DNA of 53,336 nt from Methanosaeta sp. PtaU1.Bin060 (GCA_002067365.1 MVRK01000018.1:1-53336), one strand, 5' to 3'; shown: positions 1 to 8,119, counted from the first letter of the stretch. Numbers and translations: made by a program. The notes: generated by a model not told the origin, from the sequence alone.

Positions 1-12
1 GCCCTAAAGGGC
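1..12 (-). repeat. Right-end hairpin of the tnpB element (truncated)
   Basis: GCCCT-AA-AGGGC inverted repeat directly overlapping the TAG stop codon of tnpB at 4-6. On the minus strand the context GAAGCTCCGCCCTTTAGGGC fits the 3' hairpin that ends both the element and its omega-RNA scaffold. The trailing bases would lie left of position 1. Confidence 0.6.
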
Positions 13-1122
13 GGAGCTTCTAGCGTTTTGCAGAGATTGTGTTCCCAATCTCAATATGTTTATTGCTGCGTTCCAGTCTCTATCCAAGGAGAGGCCACAC
101 TGAGAACAGTTATGAGTTCTCTCGGAGAGATCTTTTTCAACCAGAATGCCACACCTTGAGCACATCTTAGACGTATTCCTTGGATCTACCAGGACTACCA
201 TCGAACCAGCACTTGCAGCCTTGTACGATGTTATGTTCACCAGCATATTCCAAGCAACATCTCCGATGCTTTTTGCCAGGCAGTGGTTATGCATCATTCC
301 TTTGATATTCAGATCTTCAAAGGCTATCAGGCCAAATCGGTCAACCAGATCACGGCTGACCTGATGAGCAAATTCATATCGCTTGTTAGCGATCCTCTCA
401 TGAACCCGCTCGACAACTTTGAGAGCCTTCTTTCGTTCATGAGTTCCTTTAGGAGCTTTCGATAGCTTTCTTTGGACTCTGGCAAGCTCTTGTTCCTCTT
501 CTCTGAAGAACCGAGGATTAGGGATCTTCTCGCCATTGGACAGGGTTGCAAAAGATTCAAGACCTACGTCGATCCCAACCATTGATCCGTCTTTCCAAGG
601 GGGTTTAGGCAGGTCTTCGATCTCCACAGAGAAACAAGCAAACCATTTCCCTGTTGCAGATCTCCTGACGGTCAGTCGCTTGATCTTGCCTTCAATTGGC
701 CTGTGAAACTTGATCTTGAGGTTGCCTATCTTAGAAAGCTTAAGAAGGCCGTTCTCAAGTCTGAATCCCATCTGAGGATAGCTGAAAGAGTCGTACCAGC
801 CCTTCCCTTTGAAGCGTGGATATCCGGGCTTCTCTCCAGCCTTAACTCGTCTGAAGAATGCTTTGAAAGCCAGATCTACCCTTTCTTGGACATTCTGAAG
901 AGTTTGTGAGAAGACTTCCTTGAGTTCTGGCTTATCTTTTTTCCACAGGGGGAGAAGATTATGGGTTTCATACTTTGATACGGTTATGCTTTCCTTTTCG
1001 TAGGCATTCTTTCGATATGCTAAGGTCTCGTTATAGGTCCATCTACATAGCTCTAAAGTCCGATTCATCTTCGTATTTTGGGACTTTGTTGGATAGATCC
1101 TATACTTGAAAGCCTTAAGCAT
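4..1122 (-). CDS. tnpB: RNA-guided nuclease TnpB of an IS200/IS605-type element
   Basis: 372 residues, a normal full-length TnpB. An N-terminal OrfB_IS605 helix-turn-helix region is followed by a RuvC-like core: Asp185 in GIDVGLES, Glu269 in IAFEDLNIKG, and the DRDWNAAINI motif near residues 347-356 supply the three acidic residues. A zinc finger (CSRCG at 321-325, CSQCG at 339-343) sits between the second and third RuvC motifs as usual. No frameshift or missing catalytic residue is seen, so the protein is probably active. The start ATG lies directly inside the left-end hairpin region. TnpB proteins cut DNA guided by an RNA from the element's 3' end and help retain the element at its donor site (family knowledge). 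No accessory gene shares its strand nearby. Confidence 0.95.
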   Translation of the reverse strand: MLKAFKYRIYPTKSQNTKMNRTLELCRWTYNETLAYRKNAYEKESITVSKYETHNLLPLWKKDKPELKEVFSQTLQNVQERVDLAFKAFFRRVKAGEKPGYPRFKGKGWYDSFSYPQMGFRLENGLLKLSKIGNLKIKFHRPIEGKIKRLTVRRSATGKWFACFSVEIEDLPKPPWKDGSMVGIDVGLESFATLSNGEKIPNPRFFREEEQELARVQRKLSKAPKGTHERKKALKVVERVHERIANKRYEFAHQVSRDLVDRFGLIAFEDLNIKGMMHNHCLAKSIGDVAWNMLVNITSYKAASAGSMVVLVDPRNTSKMCSRCGILVEKDLSERTHNCSQCGLSLDRDWNAAINILRLGTQSLQNARSSAL

Positions 1123-1130
1123 CGCTGCAT

Positions 1131-1151
1131 TTTATGCTTTTATGGCATAAA
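1131..1151 (-). repeat. Left-end hairpin candidate of the tnpB element
   Basis: TTTATGC (1131-1137), 7-nt loop, GCATAAA (1145-1151): a perfect 7-bp inverted repeat 9 nt upstream of the tnpB start, the usual place of the subterminal left-end hairpin. The string ATGCTTTTATG at 1134-1144 recurs at 1245-1255. Confidence 0.55.
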
Positions 1152-1187
1152 TAGATTTGTAGCATAATGGAAGGACTCAGCTTTCAT

Positions 1188-1207
1188 CCCCACCGTGAAC
1201 TGTGGGG
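1188..1207 (-). repeat. Orphan second right-end hairpin of an IS200/IS605-type element
   Basis: CCCCAC (1188-1193) and GTGGGG (1202-1207) are perfect inverted arms with an 8-nt loop. On the minus strand the hairpin is preceded by GAGAAGA and followed by ATGAAAGC, the typical context of an IS1341-type right end, yet no tnpB lies to its right. With the ATGCTTTTATG string at 1245-1255 it may be a miniature relic of a second copy. 1208-1498 holds nothing else I can name beyond the promoter area of the next gene. Confidence 0.45.
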
Positions 1208-1498
1208 TCTTCTCGCTCCGTCCTTTCCGATCCTGCTAGATAAAATGCTTTTATGAGATCCGGGAGTGTGTGGAGTCTCGGATTGCGAAAGCACCCGGGG
1301 ATCTCGATCTGCCCGAAGACGCAAAGCAGAGATTGATACGACGGAGGACGAGTTTTAGGCACGATCTATGAAGCTTGTAAGTAATTTCAAATAAGAATAA
1401 ATGGTAAGATACACTCATATGAAATCTCATCCCTGATTATCATTTCGAAGAGCAATCTCATCAGACATCACTGAAAACTTCTAGGGGGAAACGGGATC

Positions 1499-1762
1499 AT
1501 GAGAGAGAGGCGGAGCAAAGACAGGATCATCTATGAGATCTTGAAAATATGCGCCGAGGGGGAGAACATAACGAGGGTTGTGTACCAGGCCAACACAAAT
1601 TTCACCACAATCAGGGTCTACATGAATCTGCTGATAAAGAATGAGCTCGTGGAGGTTCTCCAGGGTTATCCGGTCCTGTATAAGACAACCCAGAAGGGTG
1701 TTGCCATGAGGGACCAACTGGGGGCGCTTTATCAGGAACTGGACGACCTGGAGCCGCCGTGA
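1499..1762 (+). CDS. Archaeal winged helix-turn-helix regulator (small)
   Basis: 87 residues with the pattern of the archaeal single-domain winged-helix proteins: helix 'RSKDRIIYEILKIC', a recognition-helix stretch around 'TTIRVYMNLLIKNELVEV', and a wing ending in 'YKTTQKG'. This layout is common in methanogens (PF14947-like, or similar); I cannot name the target. The ATG is preceded by AGGGGGAAACGGGATC, a good ribosome site. It is monocistronic, facing away from the tnpB element and convergent with the prenyltransferase gene. The ligand is unknown. Confidence 0.8.
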   Translation: MRERRSKDRIIYEILKICAEGENITRVVYQANTNFTTIRVYMNLLIKNELVEVLQGYPVLYKTTQKGVAMRDQLGALYQELDDLEPP

Positions 1763-1900
1763 GGAGGCTGGTGATGGCCGTCTTGCGAGGCTATCCCGTG
1801 AGACCTGCGGCTCTTTGCTCGCCTCACCAGACAGCATATGGATCATTGTCCTCATTGATCCCTGCGAAGAGCCCTTCTTCCTGCGACTTCAATATGCTCA

Positions 1901-2707
1901 TCAAATCAAGGCGGCAGTCGCGAATGCCAATAATGCCACTGCCATGCCCAGCTTCAGTCTCCTCTGAGCACCCGGGGCATCGCCCCTCAGGATTTTCGGA
2001 ACCGATGCCAGGAACAGGATGTCCGCCACAGCGACTACTACGAGGTAGGCGGTGCCGAAGGGCGCGAAGAAGCTCAGGATCACCGCCGCCAGGACGAAGG
2101 CCGAGGCGAGGGCTGCACAGGCTCTCTCTCCTGCCAGGAGGGGCAGCGTCAGGGCTCCACCATGACGGTCGCCCTCCATGTCCTCGATGTCCTTGGCCAG
2201 CTCCCTGCTCATGGTGGCGAGGAAGGATAGAAGGAAGGGGACCATGTCCAGTCTGATTCCCTCCAGGCCGAAGGCTGCGCCTCCGAAGAGGAATGTCGAG
2301 CCTGTGAGAAAGGAGACGCAGATATTGCCGGCTAGAGGCATGGCCTTCAGGTTCCGTGCGTAGAATATGAGCAGGATTGAGTTGACGGCTGCCAGGGCAA
2401 GGCAGAGATGGTTCACGAGACCCGCAGCGACGCATCCGGCAATGAAAAGGAGAATAGAATAATTGAGCGCTGCACCAGGACGGAGACGCCCGCTCGGGAT
2501 GGGACGCTCGGGTCTGTTGACGGAGTCTATCTCCCGATCATAGTAATCATTTATGGCATTTCCGGCTCCAGTCACAATGAAGACAGCCAGAAAGATGAGG
2601 GCCGAAGTCTGGATAGAAAAGCCCCCTGCGATGAGCTGGCCGATTATGGCAGCAGCGCTGGCCATGACACAGTTAAAAGGACGCAGAATCTCCAGAAACG
2701 CCTTCAA
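1901..2707 (-). CDS. UbiA-family prenyltransferase, probable digeranylgeranylglyceryl phosphate synthase
   Basis: 268-residue integral membrane enzyme with about eight hydrophobic helices. The first Asp-rich motif is 'NAINDYYDREID' and the second is 'KDIEDMEGD', the two Mg-diphosphate-binding motifs of UbiA prenyltransferases. In archaea this subfamily usually transfers the second geranylgeranyl chain to geranylgeranylglyceryl phosphate, making the core of archaeal membrane lipids; the early 'LEILRPFN' and the short length fit that group. I set the start at the TTG at 2705-2707, giving MKAFLEILRPF, because GGGTGGGG lies just upstream; an alternative TTG at 2731 lacks a site. It follows a winged-helix gene by 17 nt, suggesting co-transcription. 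Exact substrate is inferred. Confidence 0.85.
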   Translation of the reverse strand: MKAFLEILRPFNCVMASAAAIIGQLIAGGFSIQTSALIFLAVFIVTGAGNAINDYYDREIDSVNRPERPIPSGRLRPGAALNYSILLFIAGCVAAGLVNHLCLALAAVNSILLIFYARNLKAMPLAGNICVSFLTGSTFLFGGAAFGLEGIRLDMVPFLLSFLATMSRELAKDIEDMEGDRHGGALTLPLLAGERACAALASAFVLAAVILSFFAPFGTAYLVVVAVADILFLASVPKILRGDAPGAQRRLKLGMAVALLAFATAALI

Positions 2708-2724
2708 TGCCCCACCCTGCAGAC

Positions 2725-3093
2725 TCAGCAAATGTTGCGTATCAGATATAGCAGATAGATCTCAGTTAAGTAGCTATCGACCAGCCTGCAGGACGCACTC
2801 TTGATGCTCTTGCGGGTCAGGTTGATGAGGAAGCTTCGACTGGCAGGGACCCGCTCTCGCCTTATGAGCCCCCGGCTCTCCAGCTTGGAAACGACTTTGG
2901 AGCACTTGCTGCTCTCGATGTCGAGAAGCCGCCGCAGCTCCGACTGAAAGATGCCACTGGATCTTGAGCCGATGAGGTCCAGTGCTCTCTCCTGCAGCGA
3001 GGGAGTCTCCTTTGCTGGGGCATTGCCAATTGATCCAGCCATCGCGATCACGCTGACCAAGATCGGAGGATGAATGGCCGAGCAGCAGCCCAT
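2725..3093 (-). CDS. Winged helix-turn-helix transcriptional regulator
   Basis: 122 residues from the first ATG. The core 'LQERALDLIGSRSSGIFQSELRRL' followed by 'SKVVSKLESRGLIRRERV' is a MarR/Lrp-like winged helix with a wing ending in 'SFLINLTRK'. The N-terminal 18 residues are atypical, so a start at Met19 (3037-3039 region, MAGSIGN) is also possible; GTGATC precedes it. A TATA-like TTAAAATTAA sits near 3115-3125. The gene ends 17 nt before the prenyltransferase start, so it may regulate, or merely share a transcript with, membrane lipid synthesis. The target is unknown. Confidence 0.75.
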   Translation of the reverse strand: MGCCSAIHPPILVSVIAMAGSIGNAPAKETPSLQERALDLIGSRSSGIFQSELRRLLDIESSKCSKVVSKLESRGLIRRERVPASRSFLINLTRKSIKSASCRLVDSYLTEIYLLYLIRNIC

Positions 3094-3416
3094 CCGAGAG
3101 AATTAATCCGATCTATTAATTTTAATATACAGTAATTAACTTATAGGTATATATCTTTTTTGCTATCTTTGCATACTATTGTTCTAAAATACTCTGAAAA
3201 TACTCTAAGGATATGTCAAGATGTTTATGAAGGTCAATATATGATCAAATATCTTCGTAGTAGTATGCAAGCGCCCTGTATCTCCATGGCGGCATAGATC
3301 ATCGATGATGGCTTATTGAGGCCGGGAGGCACCAAACATGAGTTGAGGAGAAGATATCTCTTGATCAGGGAAGTCCCCTCGAAAGCGCCTTCTGGGTCTT
3401 GACGGTCCGCCCGACA
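3094..3416. other. Gene-free stretch with AT-rich promoter of the HTH gene
   Basis: 323 bases between two leftward genes. The right-hand part (3100-3250) is AT-rich and holds the promoter of the HTH gene. I see no tRNA, hairpin of note, or plausible short gene in the rest. Confidence 0.5.
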
Positions 3417-4253
3417 CTACTGTTCGTTGCATTGAGGTTCAATCTGTTCTTTCGCAGGGAACCTGGCACGAATCTCCTTGCCGCTCATCGAGGGGATCGC
3501 GAGGTCTTCGAGGATTGTCCGAACCAGCTTCTTCTCCTCAGATCGCAGGGACTTGAGGTCGACATAGGCATATTCTGCGCCGGACTTCCGCATGGCTTCC
3601 TCCACCAGCCAAGCGTCCAGGGAGCCGAGCTGGTAGCGTGAAAACAGATGCCCAAAGGAGATCTCGGCCTGGTATATCAGCTCCGTCTGCCTCTGCACAT
3701 AATGCCCGCCGCCAAAGCCGATAAACACGGGAAGATCGGCTGGGTCAAGTCCCAGGATGGCCCTGGCCACAAACTCGCCTGCGACTGGATCGCGCCATTG
3801 CTGCTCGCTGCTTCCGATCTCCGCGAAGAACGATGGCGTTTGCATATCGGTGGGCCCGTGGTGGGTTGCCTCTGCAGATATGCCGTAGCCTGCAGGTGCC
3901 AGCCTTTTGATCTTCCAGAGGAAGGACCTCAGGCCCGAGGGAGCGGCTGCAGAAAGCTCGCGCTGGCCCTCTTTGAGATTGCCTGTGAAATGGCCGCCAA
4001 ACCAGGGCAGGCGTGCCTTGGACTCATGCCTGCAAGGAAAGACCACCATCCCGGGGCTGAGCCCGAGGCCAGCTAGGGTAGAATCAAGGCCCTTCAGGGC
4101 TGTCTGCCCCTCGCTGTGAACGACCAGGCGAAAGGGGCCGAATGAGCTGTAGCCGCCGTGATCCTCCCAGCTTACCAGCCGCATCAACTGCTCTGCTATG
4201 TTGAGGCTTGCCGGATCTGACCTGGAGCAGACTACGGCTACCTCATCCCTCAT
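3417..4253 (-). CDS. dtdA: D-aminoacyl-tRNA deacylase, archaeal type
   Basis: 278 residues matching the archaeal/plant DTD2 family, which hydrolyses D-aminoacyl-tRNAs and protects translation from D-amino acids. Supporting motifs are 'SAEATHHGPTDMQTPSFF' in the middle and 'VFIGFGGGHYVQRQTEL' with the GGGHY metal/active-site signature, plus the opening 'VVCSRSDPASLNIAEQL'. Length is normal for the family. Its ATG overlaps the stop of the upstream tandem-HTH gene by 4 nt (4250-4253), so the two are translationally coupled, which is unusual for this housekeeping enzyme. Confidence 0.93.
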   Translation of the reverse strand: MRDEVAVVCSRSDPASLNIAEQLMRLVSWEDHGGYSSFGPFRLVVHSEGQTALKGLDSTLAGLGLSPGMVVFPCRHESKARLPWFGGHFTGNLKEGQRELSAAAPSGLRSFLWKIKRLAPAGYGISAEATHHGPTDMQTPSFFAEIGSSEQQWRDPVAGEFVARAILGLDPADLPVFIGFGGGHYVQRQTELIYQAEISFGHLFSRYQLGSLDAWLVEEAMRKSGAEYAYVDLKSLRSEEKKLVRTILEDLAIPSMSGKEIRARFPAKEQIEPQCNEQ

Positions 4254-5311
4254 ATCTCCTTGTCCACTGCCAGCATCTTTGCAACCATGGGAGCGTAATC
4301 TATCTTCGTGATCTTGATCTCCGAGAGGGGCATGATCACGAGCAGAGGATTCTCGATGAGAAGGCCCTCTGAGGAGAGGACGCGCAGCTCCTGATCCATA
4401 TGGCTCTTCAGCTCGGGGTAGCTGGTGGAAAGAAACGCTCCGAAGATCTCGCCCGGTTGCAGGTAAGAGAACAGCGGCGCTCCTATCTTGCGGAAAGCCC
4501 TGTAAACCTTGGCAACATCAGACCGATCATGGCCATGGCGAATCTTGACATGGTAGAACGACATCAGCTCGCAGCAGATCTTCTGCCAGTCCACGTATGC
4601 CTCGCGCGTCAGAAGGCCGCTCTGGAAGAACTTCGTTCTCTTGCCCGAGATGGTGGGCCGCGAGATTCCCGTCCTCCTGGAAAGCTCCAGATCTGAGAGC
4701 ATGGGGTACTTCACGAAGGCATACAGCGTCAGCTTATCCTTCTCGGTGAGCCTCCCATCCTCAGCCGAAGCGGGCTTTGGCGAAGCGATCTCTTCCTGCT
4801 GATCTGTTCTGCCAAGCTCAAAGAGGCTGTTCACAGCCAGGGCTGCATCGGCCGAGTAGCTCGAAACCTGGAAGGGATAGTGGAAATACTTTATATCCTC
4901 CACAAAATCGTTCCGGAAGTATTCGTCGATGAGGGGATCGAAGTTGACCTTGAAGTCGGTGAGGCTGCGGGAGTAGAAGGTCGAGACCGAGTCTGTGTCA
5001 GTGGCCGCGATGGAGACGCAATTGGGATAATTCATCCACGTCTTGAAAGCCTCAGTCTCTTTTCGCAGGTCGAAGGGTGCAGTCGGCTTGTACCTGACGA
5101 AGACGGAGGTCATGATCTCAGCGCCTACTGCTTCCCCAGAAGGAACATTCAGGAGCTTTATCAGTTTCCAGTCCCTGAACTTTCGCTTGCTCTTGAAGAT
5201 AGTAGATCTGTCAACCCCTATGTTTGAAGCGAGATCTATGTCGCTGAAACCAGGATATCTGGCAAGACCGTAAAGAACTAACCTTTCCTTTGATGTCAAT
5301 TTTAGCTGCAT
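4250..5311 (-). CDS. Tandem-duplicated winged-helix regulator
   Basis: 353 residues made of two related halves. Each starts with a winged helix: 'LTSKERLVLYGLARYPGFSD' at residue 5 and 'LTEKDKLTLYAFVKYPMLSD' near residue 188, each followed by 'DLASNIGVDRSTIFKSKRKF' and its equivalent 'ELSRRTGISRPTISGKRTKF'. Each HTH is followed by about 120 residues of alpha/beta sequence that may be a ligand or dimer domain. A linker near 165-187 separates them. The protein is probably a one-chain pseudo-dimer DNA-binding protein. It is coupled by a 4-nt overlap to dtdA. The ATG at 5311 follows an AT-rich TATA region at 5315-5345. I do not know the family name or effector. Confidence 0.8.
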   Translation of the reverse strand: MQLKLTSKERLVLYGLARYPGFSDIDLASNIGVDRSTIFKSKRKFRDWKLIKLLNVPSGEAVGAEIMTSVFVRYKPTAPFDLRKETEAFKTWMNYPNCVSIAATDTDSVSTFYSRSLTDFKVNFDPLIDEYFRNDFVEDIKYFHYPFQVSSYSADAALAVNSLFELGRTDQQEEIASPKPASAEDGRLTEKDKLTLYAFVKYPMLSDLELSRRTGISRPTISGKRTKFFQSGLLTREAYVDWQKICCELMSFYHVKIRHGHDRSDVAKVYRAFRKIGAPLFSYLQPGEIFGAFLSTSYPELKSHMDQELRVLSSEGLLIENPLLVIMPLSEIKITKIDYAPMVAKMLAVDKEI

Positions 5312-5419
5312 TTACTCATATTATACTTTTTTTAAGTATTTATAGATTGCCTAAACTTAGATTTATGAGTATAAGAGTAGCTCCTATTCGAGGATTGTGC
5401 GAGATCAATTTGCCAGAAA

Positions 5420-6025
5420 TCAATCCGGCAAAGGATACTCTGCACTTCGCCTCTCAAGGAACTCCGCGTACTCACCTGTCTTCACAAAGAAGGGACGGTC
5501 GTGGCCCGGGACGACCACGTCCGCAGCGCCTATTATCCTCTTCATGCTGGCGATCGCCAGATCTCTATCAACATGAAACGCAGGCGGAAGATCCTTCTGG
5601 AAATTGCCGAGGGTCGGGAGGGCATCTCCCGCTACGACTATTCTCATCTTCTCCCCCACGCAGGTCGCCACCAGGGAGATGCTGTCCATGGTATGGCCTG
5701 GCGTCTCCATCACCCTGACGCCAGGGGCGATCGTCTCGCCCTCTTCTGGGGTCAGGACCTCTGCCCCGGAGAAGAGATGGTTGTTTCCGCAATGGTCAGG
5801 ATGGGAATGAGTGTTGATTATGAGATCGATATCCTCGGGCGTAAGGTCCAGCTCTTCGAGGGCGCAGAGGATCTGCTCCCCCTCACCCACCTGGCCGGTG
5901 TCCGCGACCATCCTCCTGCTGCCCGAGACTATCAGTGTCACAGACGACCTGGCATCAAGGATTCTGCCGGACTCATCCCTCAGGATCGATCCCGGCTTGA
6001 GAAGAAACACCTTCGGCATGGACAT
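5420..6025 (-). CDS. Metallo-beta-lactamase-fold hydrolase
   Basis: 201 residues with the full di-metal site of the superfamily: 'INTHSHPDHCGNN' (HxHxDH) near residue 70, 'METPGHTMDSIS' (His), 'VVAGDALPTLG' (bridging Asp) and 'VVVPGHDRPF' (last His). It is a compact, single-domain member resembling MBLAC1/lactonase-type proteins rather than RNase J or glyoxalase II. The substrate cannot be told. It is 52 nt downstream of purB on the same strand and may be read through from it; no strong ribosome site is seen upstream of ATG 6025. Confidence 0.88.
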   Translation of the reverse strand: MSMPKVFLLKPGSILRDESGRILDARSSVTLIVSGSRRMVADTGQVGEGEQILCALEELDLTPEDIDLIINTHSHPDHCGNNHLFSGAEVLTPEEGETIAPGVRVMETPGHTMDSISLVATCVGEKMRIVVAGDALPTLGNFQKDLPPAFHVDRDLAIASMKRIIGAADVVVPGHDRPFFVKTGEYAEFLERRSAEYPLPD

Positions 6026-6077
6026 GAAAAATTGAACGGGGATTTCGTCAGAGCTGCCTGATGGACGGCATCTTTCG

Positions 6078-7430
6078 CTACTTCTCGGCCAGGTAGCGCT
6101 CCTGCAGCTTCTCGTTGAGCCTCTCCACCTGCTTTACAGCTGTGCCGATGTACTGGTAAGGGTCCAGCAGCGCCCTGATCTCCGCGGGCTTGAGGCATTC
6201 AGTCACCTTCGGATTCTGCATGAGGACGTCTGATAGCTCGCGCTTCTGCTCGAATGCAACCATAGATGCCTGCCTCACCATCTCGTGGGCCTGCTGCCTG
6301 CCGACGCCGCGCCTGGCAAGCTCCACCATGACGTTCTCGGCCATGTTCAGGCCATGCAAGAGGGTCAGGTTCCTCTCGATGTTCTCGGGCCTCAAGCGAA
6401 GCCCTGTGAGGGTTCTGATGGCGAGGGTGATCAGGTGGTCGGTGAGAACGAAGGCCTCAGGAAAGACGACGCGCTCGCAGCTGGAGTTTGTCAGATCGCG
6501 CTCGTCCCAGAGGGGCATATTCTCAAAGGCCGGGAGCACCTGCGCGCGCACCACCCGGGCGAGGCCGCAGATCTGCTCCGACTTGATGGGATTTCTCTTG
6601 TGGGGCATTGTCGAAGATCCGACCTGCTTTTTGCCGAAGCCCTCCTCGACCTCAGCGATCTCTGTGCGCTGCAAAGAGCGCATCTCCACGAAGATCTTGT
6701 CGAGCGTCGTTGAGACGAGCGCCATCCAGCAGATCAGCTCAGCGTGGCGATCGCGCTGGACAACCTGATTTGAGACATCGACCTCGTTCAGGCCGAGGTG
6801 GTGCATCACTCTCGCCTGAAGCTCGATGCCGTGTGGGCCGTAGGCAGCCTGGGTTCCCACTGCGCCGCTCATCTTGCCGACTGCCGCACGCGGCAAAAGC
6901 TGCTCCTGCCTCTCTATGTGCCGCGCAATCTCAGAGGCCCAGATCGCGAACCTCAGGCCGTAGGTCGTCGGGACTGCGATCTGGCCGTGAGTCCTGCCTG
7001 CGCAGACCAGGTTCTTGTTCTTCACAGCCAGATCGAGGAGCAGAGCCAGAAGCCTCTTCAGTTTCGGCTCGAGGATATCGAGGGACGCCTTGATCTGAAG
7101 TCCTGTGGCTGTGTCGAGGATGTCGTTGGAGGTCGCGCCGAGGTGAATCCAGTCCCCTGCAGTTCCTGAGCAGGCCTCTGCCATCGCCAGGACGACTGCC
7201 ATCATGTCGTGGCCGATCTCATCCTCGATCTGCTTCGCGCGCTCGGGGCTCGCAGCCTCGGCAGCTCTGGCGATCTCTGCCGCAGCGCCCTTCGGGATCA
7301 TTCCCAGCTCCTCCTCAGCCCTCGCGAGGGCTGCCTCGACCCTGAAGAGAGAGCGCAGCCGGAAGTCCTCCTCCCAGATCGCCTTCATCTCCTTTGTGCC
7401 GTACCTGAAGTCAATTGGATGAATTGCCAT
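6078..7430 (-). CDS. purB: Adenylosuccinate lyase
   Basis: 450 residues, normal for the archaeal/Bacillus type. PurB splits SAICAR and adenylosuccinate, releasing fumarate, in purine synthesis. The fumarase/aspartase signature 'SSTMPHKRNP' is at residues 272-281, with the catalytic flexible-loop serine in it; 'GATSNDI' at 98-104 and 'GRTHGQ' at 145-150 complete the active site. The start ATG at 7428-7430 gives the usual MAIHPIDFRYG opening. A metallo-beta-lactamase gene follows; a 39-codon membrane ORF and a receiver-domain gene lie upstream on the same strand. Confidence 0.97.
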   Translation of the reverse strand: MAIHPIDFRYGTKEMKAIWEEDFRLRSLFRVEAALARAEEELGMIPKGAAAEIARAAEAASPERAKQIEDEIGHDMMAVVLAMAEACSGTAGDWIHLGATSNDILDTATGLQIKASLDILEPKLKRLLALLLDLAVKNKNLVCAGRTHGQIAVPTTYGLRFAIWASEIARHIERQEQLLPRAAVGKMSGAVGTQAAYGPHGIELQARVMHHLGLNEVDVSNQVVQRDRHAELICWMALVSTTLDKIFVEMRSLQRTEIAEVEEGFGKKQVGSSTMPHKRNPIKSEQICGLARVVRAQVLPAFENMPLWDERDLTNSSCERVVFPEAFVLTDHLITLAIRTLTGLRLRPENIERNLTLLHGLNMAENVMVELARRGVGRQQAHEMVRQASMVAFEQKRELSDVLMQNPKVTECLKPAEIRALLDPYQYIGTAVKQVERLNEKLQERYLAEK

Positions 7431-7528
7431 AAGAGAGGGATGGCGCGAAGGGATTGATGGAGCTTTTGGTTCAGAGGCGGCTAAAATAATATAATATGAT
7501 TCCGGGCTTTCAAAAAAGGTTTAGCGGT

Positions 7529-7648
7529 TTATCTGTGGGGAACTGAGTAGTTCCAGCGCCAGACCTTGAACCCCACGGCAATGATGAGAAGGAAGATTAC
7601 GAGCACCAAAAGCGATTGGAGCCATTCGACGATTGTGATCAGATCCAT
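7529..7648 (-). CDS. 39-aa single-span membrane protein (unannotated small gene)
   Basis: ATG at 7646-7648 to TAA at 7529-7531. The product begins MDLITIVEWLQ, continues with a long hydrophobic run (LLVLVIFLLIIAVGF) and ends in a basic/aromatic tail KVWRWNYSVPHR, so one transmembrane helix with a cytosolic positive tail is expected. AGGTGT lies 5 nt before the ATG. It sits 75 nt after the receiver-domain gene and 98 nt before purB, same strand. I know no family for it. The ribosome site and clean helix-tail architecture favour a real gene; it is short enough that chance cannot be excluded. Confidence 0.55.
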   Translation of the reverse strand: MDLITIVEWLQSLLVLVIFLLIIAVGFKVWRWNYSVPHR

Positions 7649-7723
7649 GCCTACACCTAAATGGAAGCCGCTTTTTGATCTGATAAAGGTTTTGGTTTGC
7701 TCATGGGAGCCGCGATCGGATGA

Positions 7724-8119
7724 CTAACAGGCAGATTCGGCACAGCCATCCACATACATGTTTCGTTTTATGGCGGCACCAAGCTCATCTATCCTCATGG
7801 GCTTGTTGAGAAAATCATCGGCCCCGACGTCAAGGCAGAGGTCGCGACATGCATCAAATGCAGTGACAACTATGATCTTCGGGCCATTGGGCCACCTCTT
7901 TCGGATGAGCTTGGTCGCCTCGATCCCGTCCATCTCAGGCATCTGGATATCCATGAGCACGAGATCGTAAGGGCGGCCCTCCAAGGCAGTCAAAACCTCC
8001 TTGCCGTTGGTGGCTGTATCCGCTTTGTATCCGAGTTTTTTGAGCACTATCAGAGCCATTTTCCTATTAACAGGATTATCCTCGGCGATGAGGATGCTCA
8101 GGGCGGTTTTGGCTGGCAT
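7724..8119 (-). CDS. CheY-like response regulator receiver protein
   Basis: 131 residues, a stand-alone receiver domain. The acidic pocket is 'AEDNPVN' (near residue 13), the phospho-acceptor Asp is in 'LVLMDIQMPEMDG' near residue 57, the switch Thr is in 'IVVTAFDA', and the conserved Lys is in 'LNKPMRI'. There is no output domain, so it works through a partner, probably a hybrid histidine kinase encoded elsewhere. The ATG is preceded by GATGGAGATACA. The inverted repeat ATTCTT/AAGAAT at 8134-8152 overlaps its TATA-like sequence. No kinase gene is adjacent. Confidence 0.93.
   Translation of the reverse strand: MPAKTALSILIAEDNPVNRKMALIVLKKLGYKADTATNGKEVLTALEGRPYDLVLMDIQMPEMDGIEATKLIRKRWPNGPKIIVVTAFDACRDLCLDVGADDFLNKPMRIDELGAAIKRNMYVDGCAESAC

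Larger units (their letters stand above)
1..1151 (-). mobile_element. IS200/IS605-type (IS1341-like) element, tnpB only, cut by the left edge
   Basis: One leftward tnpB gene is flanked by end-like hairpins. At 1-12 GCCCT-AA-AGGGC is the visible part of a hairpin that contains the tnpB stop codon; on the minus strand it is preceded by GAAGCTCC, as is common for right ends of this family. At 1131-1151 TTTATGC/GCATAAA arms lie just upstream of the start, where a left-end hairpin is expected. There is no tnpA (Tyr transposase) in view, so the element looks non-autonomous for excision. The rest of the right end and any guide part of an omega-RNA lie outside the window. Element type is secure from the gene; the exact ends are inferred. 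Confidence 0.8.

Noticed and set aside
1177-1362. 61-codon minus-strand frame
   Set aside because: Its C-terminal end is only the translation of the orphan IS right-end hairpin; no domain or ribosome site.
1481-1855. 124-codon minus-strand frame
   Set aside because: It is the shadow of the winged-helix gene on the plus strand and has no protein-like pattern.
3253-3265. Scattered GTAGTAGTA strings (near 3255, 8200, 10785, 47200)
   Set aside because: Short, in different contexts including coding sequence, and no shared spacing to starts; probably chance.
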